A program made the translations under genes and the position numbers. A DNA stretch of 64,000 nucleotides from Moniliella sp. 'wahieum' (Eukaryota > Basidiomycota > Moniliellomycetes > Moniliellales > Moniliellaceae), in the NCBI GenBank assembly GCA_003971905.1, contig RSEE01000100.1:176050-240049 (forward strand), given 5' to 3'. The notes beneath the pieces were generated by a model. It saw only the letters and a program-made list of their open reading frames with translations. It was not told the origin of the DNA and did not search any database. This document shows positions 58,001 to 64,000 of the stretch, piece by piece; the stretch's first letter is position 1; every line of letters starts with the position of its first letter.

Positions 58001-58031
58001 GCAGCCCAAGTCCAAGTGGTCCTTTTTCTAA
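55015..58031 (+). CDS. MGM1: MGM1/OPA1-type mitochondrial dynamin
   Basis: Inner-membrane dynamin GTPase that fuses inner membranes and shapes cristae; partner of Ugo1 and Fzo1. It starts at 55015 ([20 protein letters not shown]), a long Arg/Ala/Ser presequence. A membrane anchor ([20 protein letters not shown] near 55300) and an acidic Ser/Gly linker with the rhomboid-cleavage zone follow. The GTPase domain has [16 protein letters not shown] (G1) near 55870, [15 protein letters not shown] (G2) near 55930, MIDLPGY (G3) near 56180 and TKMDLV (G4) near 56395. The stalk and GED-like region follow, with [20 protein letters not shown] near 57760 and C-terminus SKWSFF at 58031. Single-base frame changes near 56079, 56960 and 57516 each restore family sequence with one base. 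It is convergent with ATP20, whose product also shapes cristae. Confidence 0.97.
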
Positions 58032-58531
58032 AGCCCAGCTTTGCTTTGCTGGCATAAGCACCCTGATGGCATTGCATCCGTGCTTGTTTCTGCCCTTCCT
58101 CCACGCACTGCTTTGCCAGTCACACCCTCCCTACTCTTTGCAAGGTTCTCTGTTCCCTTCGGACACGCCCTTCCCTCGTCTGCTTCTCGTCTTCCCCTCT
58201 CTCCGTTTTCACGGCCATACCACGTCTATACATATCCTTCTTCTGAGCTATCTGAGGCCGCAGCTGCACACATATAGAGGGCATGGAAGGCTCGAAAGAC
58301 CAAATGGCCGTCTTCTGTATTCCGCCAGGAGCATCCTTTTGGGGTAGGCGTCGAAGCCGGGCAACGGGGGGAGGGACGCGTGCAACGGGAATCCCAGAGA
58401 CCCCGTCTGGGAAAGAATGATAGGGGCAGGTGCACCGAGGTGGGCCGAATAAATGCAAGGACCACGCTGACCAATTTTGCCGTATCTCTCTCGTTGTCCA
58501 CCTGAGGAAGGGAGACCGAGGGACACACTCT
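58032..58531. other. Convergent 3' region MGM1/ATP20
   Basis: 500 bp of 3' flank for both genes. T/C-rich on the left, purine-rich on the right. No gene recognised. Confidence 0.6.
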
Positions 58532-59092
58532 TTAGTGGTGAGTGTCGACCTTGTAGCCCACAAGGTGCCTCCGACCAATCTGCGCAAGGGGGTGAATTGA
58601 CGTCAGTTTCTGCTGAAGCCTTGACTATGAGGAAAGGGTAAAGGCTACGCACAATCTCTCCCACCTTGAAGAAGCCGTAGGCCTCAAGACCATACAGCGC
58701 CACCGTCTTCCACTGGCCATTGGCGGCGATCGAGTTCCACCAGCCAATGTTGAAAGCATTGGCGTAAAACGTCTGGTACGCCGCCTTGATCTGGGCAAAG
58801 CTGGTCGGGGGCGCCAAAGCCTGGCCTTGGTACACCTGCTTGGCCACCTCACCAGCCACCTTGGCATAGTACCACGCCGGCTGAGCGACAGCTGTGCAGC
58901 AATGCAAGTTAGTGCGGAGGAAAAAGCAGAGAGACCGAGACAAAACACGCACCCTCGGTCTGGCGCGCAACGTTGAGGCCAGCAGCCTTGGCCTTGGCGA
59001 CGTAAGCCTCGACGTTGTGGCGCGGGCGAAGAGTGGATGGCACGCGCCTGGGCCGGGGCGCGGCGGGCAGCCTGGCGGAGGGCAGAGAGCAT
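58532..59092 (-). CDS. ATP20: F1Fo ATP synthase subunit g
   Basis: Small inner-membrane subunit needed for dimerisation of ATP synthase and cristae rims. It starts at 59092 (MLSALRQAARRAPAQARAIH), a presequence. After one missing base near 59030 it reads RHNVEAYVAKAKAAGLNVAR. Intron 1 is 58892-58952 (61 nt) and intron 2 is 58580-58652 (73 nt), both with GTGCGT donors. Exon 2 carries AQPAWYYAKVAGEVAKQVYQ, then the membrane helix region WKTVALYGLEAYGFFKVGEI with the conserved GxxxG-like surface. Exon 3 gives IGRRHLVGYKVDTHH and stop at 58532. Length (about 120 residues) matches the family. Confidence 0.93.
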
Positions 59093-59657
59093 GGCAAGCA
59101 GGCGATGCGAAGAGGCAGATGCCGATGGTGGTGGGACGGCGGCTGCGCTGCTGGCGGCGCACCGAGCGAGAGCGGGAGCGCTGAGCCGGAGAAGCCCTTC
59201 CTGCGCCCGCTCGCTGGCCCCCTGCCCGTCCTTCGCCCCGCATGGCGCCAGCCTGGTCCCGCGCATTCGTGCTTACAAAATAGCCCGGTCCGACCCGACC
59301 CGGCGCGCAGCTCAGCACTGTGACCAACCCTAGCAGCCGCACACTGTCCTCCTGCGATGCAGCACTGGAGCAGCCCATAATTACGGGCCCCATCGCCCTA
59401 CTCGACCATCTAGCTGTGTTGCCATCCATTCAAGCACGATGTTGCGACCACGACGAGACGTGCGCTCAAATATAAGCAGTAAAGCACGATCAAAGAAGGG
59501 CAGGGGGCATCTCCTACACGTAAACGCGAGGGCATGGGCCGAGATTTCAGCATGGACGAATGAAAATCGAGGACTGTGTACAACGTATAAGAACCCTCCG
59601 TGGAATCCTTCGGATCTCTGCACATGTATACAGGTGAAATTGGTGATACCAGGAGTG
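59093..59657. promoter_or_regulatory. ATP20 promoter / MATE 3' flank
   Basis: 565 bp without a recognised gene. The ATP20 side is G/C-rich; ACACATTGTACAACGTATAAG-like AT-richer sequence lies near the MATE stop. Confidence 0.45.
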
Positions 59658-62187
59658 TTACTCCCTGGAAATCGAACGCACCTCCTCCTCCAGCTCATCT
59701 TCCGCACAAGCCTCAGCTTCAGCCTCCGACCCCACATCTTCCGCCATTCGGGCTAGCACGCCCTCCGCTTCGCTCCCCCAGTCGGTGCGGAGGATGAGCA
59801 CAATAAATCCAGTGGCACCCACCATGAGACCGATCCACAAGCCAAGCCAAATTCCCTGCAACCCCCAATCCGCATAGAGCATCAACGCGCCGCCAATGGG
59901 CAATCCAACCACGTAGTAGGCAAAGAGGTTGATCACCGCGCCCTTGCTCTGCCGTCCGCTGCCACGGAGGATACCGGCGCCGACACCACAGATCCCGTCG
60001 GCAATCTGGAACGCGCCCACGTAGGGCATAATCGTTGCAATCATCGCCACTAGTTGGGGTCAGAGGAGAAACCACCCCCCTGGTTCCGGAACAGAATCAT
60101 CGCCGAGGAATTGAGCAGGCCGCAAACTAATGCGCCTACCATAGCAGTACGGGTGGAGAGGGCAGCCCAGTAAGGCTGGTTGGCACCCAGTAGATTACCG
60201 ATCCGCACCGCCGATGCGACACTGACACTAAGCGGTGTTGATACGTCAGGCTGCAAGTAACCAGCAGTACAGACTGCGCCGCCAGCGCCGACGTTCCCAG
60301 CATGGATGACATGAGATTCGCCACCTCCCATGCCCACCACTCGGCTGCCATCGCGATCGTCGATGAGAGACCGAGACTCCAAACATCGACCAAACCCTTG
60401 ACCTCAAGCGCTTTACGCGTGAGGCCTTGCCACGCATCGCGAGGGGCCACCCAGCATTGGAACAAACCAAAAACAAGCATGATGTAGTAGGACAGCACAC
60501 TGGCCACTGGCGCACCAATAAAACCCAGTCGGATCCGGTCTGGTCCGTAGACCAGTAGGATCTGCGCGGGTACATTGAATGCCGAAGCCACGGCGACAGC
60601 GATGGTGGGTGCATGGAAAAGACCCAATGCTTGGAGGTAGCGACGAATGATTTCGAACCCACCAAAGGCAGGGAGAGCAAGGGAAAGTACTTCGAGGTAC
60701 CGCGCCGCCAGCGCGGACACTTCAGGGTCTTGCCTCAGAGCAAGTAGAAGTCGTTCAGTGTTGAGCCAAGTGATGATGATCGGGATAAGGAGGAAGGCGA
60801 TTAGGATGCACATGCGTTGGGTCCAAATGCCCACTGTGTGCGGGTGAGGAGAGCTATAAGCCGCAGGTAAGAGCGAATCGAGGGCAGAAACCCAACCGGA
60901 AATAATAGAGAAGCCGGTCACGTTAGCCGTCATGGAAGCAAGAGAGGCGGCAGCCAGTTCTGAATGGCAGATATTTCAGCAGTGTCAGTCCATGATCCCT
61001 CGATCCCGTCAAACAAGTAGAATGGAGATGCGTACGAGTTGTGCCAAGATGTCCGATGGCAAAGACGGTCACCACGCTGAGCGACAGCTCAAGCAAATGA
61101 GTTCCCAAGATGGGTGCAGTGTACCACGCCAATGTCTTGGCTTCTTCTCTAGCGGCCCCAGGGCCAGGGATTGCTTGGGATAAAGATTCGTCTGACGACG
61201 TGACCGATTCGGCGTCTTCCGTTGCATCAGGTCTCGAAGAAGTGGGTTTCGCGCCCTGGCCATTGGGCACAACGGGGGAAGGCGCAGCACCGCCGTACGA
61301 AGGCGTGGGCGCGTCAGACACAAGTGGCGTGCGCTCATGAGCATGGCCACCTACCCGCTCAACGTCAGTAGGTGCAATGCTGGAGCGGCGGATCTGTTGC
61401 TTGGTCTGAGCCACATCGGCCGGGCGTGGAATAACTTCGTTGCTGCTGCGGGACCAGCGACGCTCGGAGATGGGTGCACCCATTCCACCGAGTCGCTGCT
61501 GGAATGAGCTGCGGCGGCGCACGATGCCCGGGTGATGGGCAGCACCCGTCGCCGATCCCTCGGGGGGCAATTGGCCGGGGGGGTAGTGGTTGAAGGTACT
61601 GTTGCTGTACCTGCTCAATCGGAGGCGGGTTGGGTTCGCCACCGAGGATCATCTCGCGGTACCTCCTCGTGATGCTCGAAGCGCCCGGGCTGTGGCTGGC
61701 GCTCAAAAAGGAAGAGCGGAAACTGCCGCCTTGTGGGGGCGGATGCTCTCGGCCCCGCCCTGCAGGCATCACCATAGGTTGGGCATGAGTTCCATAGGAA
61801 CGCCTGTTTCGCTCAACCGAAGATTCGCGGCTGCTCGCACTGGCTGAGGGGGGCAATGCTGGCCCCATCATGGCCATGACCGGGTGGAGCAAGGTGGGAT
61901 GGGTGTTGATCAGGGGTGCGTCGAGCACGATGAAGGGCATGTCCCACATCACTTAACGGCGCAGTGGGCGTAAAGTGCGGGTCAAACACAGAGCCTGACT
62001 GGGAATACCGCTCGACCGCCCGCCGAGCTTCGTCTAGCTCACCCTGTTCAGCGGCCTCGTCGGACTGGGCGAGGCTGTCGTCCGGACCATGGAACGGTCT
62101 AAGGGTAGTTCTCGGCGCCTGGAGCAGACCATAATCACGGGGCACGCTACCGGGAGCGGAGAACTGGCCCCGCGAGTTGACGGACAT
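59658..62187 (-). CDS. MATE-family multidrug/toxin extrusion transporter
   Basis: H+- or Na+-coupled antiporter with 12 membrane helices in two MatE repeats; yeast relatives include Erc1. It starts at 62187 (MSVNSRGQFSAPGSVPRDYG). A roughly 270-residue Ser/Pro/Arg-rich N-terminal extension runs to about 61150, much longer than bacterial members but common in fungi. Repeat 1: WYTAPILGTHLLELSLSVVT near 61120, then AAASLASMTANVTGFSIISG near 60930, LDSLLPAAYSS near 60875 and IIITWLNTERLLLALRQDPE near 60760. Repeat 2: YIMLVFGLFQCW near 60480, ALSVSVASAVRIGNLLGANQ-like block near 60200, FQIADGICGVGAGILRGSGR near 60000 and YYVVGLPIGGALML near 59920. An acidic tail ends at 59658. Frame changes occur near 61950, 61590, 61010, 60260 and 60055, some possibly introns. 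Confidence 0.93.
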
Positions 62188-63246
62188 GGCGATAGTGTGT
62201 GGGGAAAGGTGATGGAAGAGCGATAAAAGCAGCCAGGAAAGTGGATGGAGTGTGGCCTTACGCTGGCCAAGAGTTGAGTAGGAGGGGAGTATAAAGTAGT
62301 GAATTTCAAATAGTGCTCAGCGTTCCTTCAGCTTCAGAGCTCCGTGTGTGACGCGTCAGCGCGTCAGCCGACGGCGGCTCAGACAGCTGAACTAGTGACT
62401 TGGCGGGCCGCGCCTGTTGCCCTATGCTGGCTCAGAACCGCAGCTTGCCCTCTCCAGACTCGCGATTGTGCCTCCCTCGGGCCTTGGCCTGAAAGGGGGG
62501 ATACGTGATTAATGATTAGTCGATAACAGAGAATCCGATACCAAAATGTTGCGCACTGCGCGCTTGGGGCGGCCAACGGGGCTAGCGTAGTACTAATCGT
62601 TATACTGACGACAGCATTGACGACATGACCATTAATCGGCGCGTTGTCGCGACATTTGAACACATTAACATCCTTTAGATCTAAGGGCCGATTATGGGGA
62701 GAATGGCAGTGAATATTGATGTCCCTGACATCCTAGTGGAAGGTGACCAATTTCGTTACGGCGTTAGAAACACGTATCTCTAACGTCTTCTGTTGTTCGC
62801 GGTTGGGCCGTAGCGCGTAGGCCTAAGCCTTAGGCCTTACCGGTTACCGGTTACGGATTACCCCGGTTACCTACCAAAAAGTAACTACGTAAGTAGTGGT
62901 ACACTGTTGCGACGGTGACTGGCTTCACCGAGATCGCGGTGCACTTCCAGCCTCATTAGCCCCGAGGCTCCGCGGGCTCCGAAGACTGCTGATGCGCGCG
63001 TACCAGCGTAAGCCAACGCCTGTATCCCTTGCTGTTTCCTACCACCAACGCCTATCTCTCGCCCGCAATCGATAGCCTACGCTATTATCCCAAACGCTTC
63101 AGCATCCATTGCGGTCTCTATAGCCGAGTGGACCAGGGCGTCGCTACAATACCCTCACCAATGCCCTCGGTGGTCTCCTGGAAAAGGTGATGTTCTGAAT
63201 TAGTAGTGTGAGGTATTGCGAGCGGTGGGTGAGCCTCGTGATGGCC
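62188..63246. promoter_or_regulatory. MATE promoter / AFG3 3' flank
   Basis: 1.06 kb, no gene recognised. It contains GTGACGCGTCAGCGCGTCAG (62348-62367) and a combined array at 62822-62856, where GCCTAAG/CCTTAGG words pass into TTACCGGx2. A tRNA-like GCCGAGTGG word at 63123-63131 has no matching T-arm. Confidence 0.5.
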
Positions 63247-64000
63247 CTAGATAGTAGCACTCAGTCCAGGTTGGTCGTCTTGGTCGCCAGACCCGGCTCC
63301 CGTAGTCAGACGGAGGCGGTGGCGGAGCCAACTTCTCGCCCAACTTCTTGTCCAGGTAGGCATCCGCCTCGTCGGCCGTCTTGAATGGCCGCCGACCCAG
63401 TGCAAGACGCATATCCTCCCGGGTGATCACCTCCTTTTCCAGTAGCAGCTTGGCCACTTTCTCCACATCCGCCTTATGTTCCGTTAGGAGCGCGTAGTTC
63501 GTTCGTGAGCCGCGACGACCATCTTCCGCACCTCATTGTCCAGGGTCTCGTTGGTTTTCCGAGTACGGCTTTTGCTGCGTGTCCTGATCTTGACGGTAAG
63601 AAATGGGGCCGAGGATCTTGTTCATCCCGTAGGTCGCGCAGATCTCATAGGCCATCTTGGTAATCTTGGACAGGTCGTCTTGTGCACCGTGGTGATGGAG
63701 CCGAAGAAGATTCTTCGCTCACCCGGCCACCGAGGGTCATGCACATCCGGTCCGTCAACTGCTCGGTCGAGAAGGAAATTTCTCTTTGGGCAGGTACTGG
63801 GCGTAGCCCAACGCGCCCACACCACGTGGGATGATGCTCACCTTGAGCAAAGGATCGGCGTGTTCGAGGAACCAGCCACAGACGGCGTGGCCAGCCTCGT
63901 GATACGCCACGTCTTCTCCTCGGGGCTCAACACTCGGCTCTTTGCGCTCCAACCCGGCAATGACCCGTTCAAAGCTGCTCAAAAGTGCGCCTCCTCAACG
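63247..64000 (-). CDS. AFG3: m-AAA protease subunit (AFG3/YTA12-like), 3' part only
   Basis: Inner-membrane, matrix-facing AAA metalloprotease for quality control and maturation of mitochondrial proteins. Only the C-terminal peptidase domain is inside the window; the gene runs past 64000. The zinc site HEAGH is at about 63889-63903 (in [19 protein letters not shown]). It is followed by [18 protein letters not shown] near 63820, a [20 protein letters not shown]-like block near 63670 (one base off frame), [12 protein letters not shown] near 63630, [12 protein letters not shown] near 63520, [20 protein letters not shown] near 63430, and a Pro-rich tail with likely stop at 63247. Whether it is AFG3 or its partner YTA12 cannot be told from this part. 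Confidence 0.93.

Noticed and set aside
63118-63181. tRNA-like string with GCCGAGTGG near the AFG3 end
   Set aside because: A D-arm-like word is present, but no T-arm (GGTTCGANNCC) or closing acceptor stem follows.
1-64000. Search for mobile elements, virus-derived elements and CRISPR arrays
   Set aside because: I saw no reverse transcriptase, integrase, transposase or capsid-like sequence, no long terminal repeats, and no spaced direct-repeat array. Short repeats present are microsatellites or heptad arrays.

Overview
This is nuclear DNA of a fungus, most likely a basidiomycete. The genes are eukaryotic, GC-rich and compact. Introns are few and short (about 50-160 nt) and often begin GTGCGT or GTACGT. 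Genes and domain types fit fungi (UGO1, MGM1, DUR3, PDR-type ABC transporter, LAS17/WASP, ATP20). Few introns plus pyrimidine-rich tracts just before several ATGs suggest a yeast-like lineage such as Ustilaginomycotina; that placement is inference.

Layout. 0.5-3.0 kb: LETM1/MDM38 (-). 5.3-6.1 kb: Ras GTPase (+). 6.9-9.1 kb: UGO1 (+). 9.5-11.9 kb: OPT transporter (-). 12.4-14.2 kb: BTN1/CLN3 (-). 14.8-16.6 kb: unrecognised gene (+). 17.1-19.5 kb: urea transporter DUR3 (-). 21.3-26.3 kb: full-size PDR ABC transporter (-). 26.3-29.8 kb: gene-poor. 29.8-32.0 kb: DUF1399/glycine-rich-domain gene copy A (-). 33.6-34.9 kb: MO25 (-). 35.2-36.7 kb: MRM2 (+). 37.1-39.1 kb: coiled-coil protein (-). 40.0-40.5 kb: small secreted cysteine-rich protein (-). 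42.0-43.5 kb: WASP (-). 45.3-47.6 kb: DUF1399 copy B (+). 47.84 kb: intron-bearing tRNA-Arg(ACG). 48.3-48.9 kb: RidA/MMF1 (+). 49.6-54.6 kb: SH3 plus two RA-like domains scaffold (+). 55.0-58.0 kb: MGM1 (+). 58.5-59.1 kb: ATP20 (-). 59.7-62.2 kb: MATE transporter (-). 63.2 kb to the end: 3' part of an AFG3/YTA12 m-AAA protease (-).

Two themes stand out. Six genes act in mitochondria (LETM1, UGO1, MRM2, MGM1, ATP20, AFG3), and UGO1 and MGM1 belong to the same fusion machinery. Several others act in polarity and actin (Ras, MO25, WASP, SH3/RA scaffold). Five membrane transporters are present as well.

Two window-wide observations matter for any reader. First, almost every well-conserved gene changes reading frame at single-base indels while its protein sequence stays intact on both sides. 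This looks like uncorrected long-read error rather than gene decay, so gene spans below bridge such points. Second, the intergenic DNA holds many short arrays with an exact 7-bp period built on 6-bp palindromes (ACGCGT, AAGCTT, AACGTT, ACCGGT, AGGCCT, ATCGAT, CACGTG). I know of no described element that matches them.
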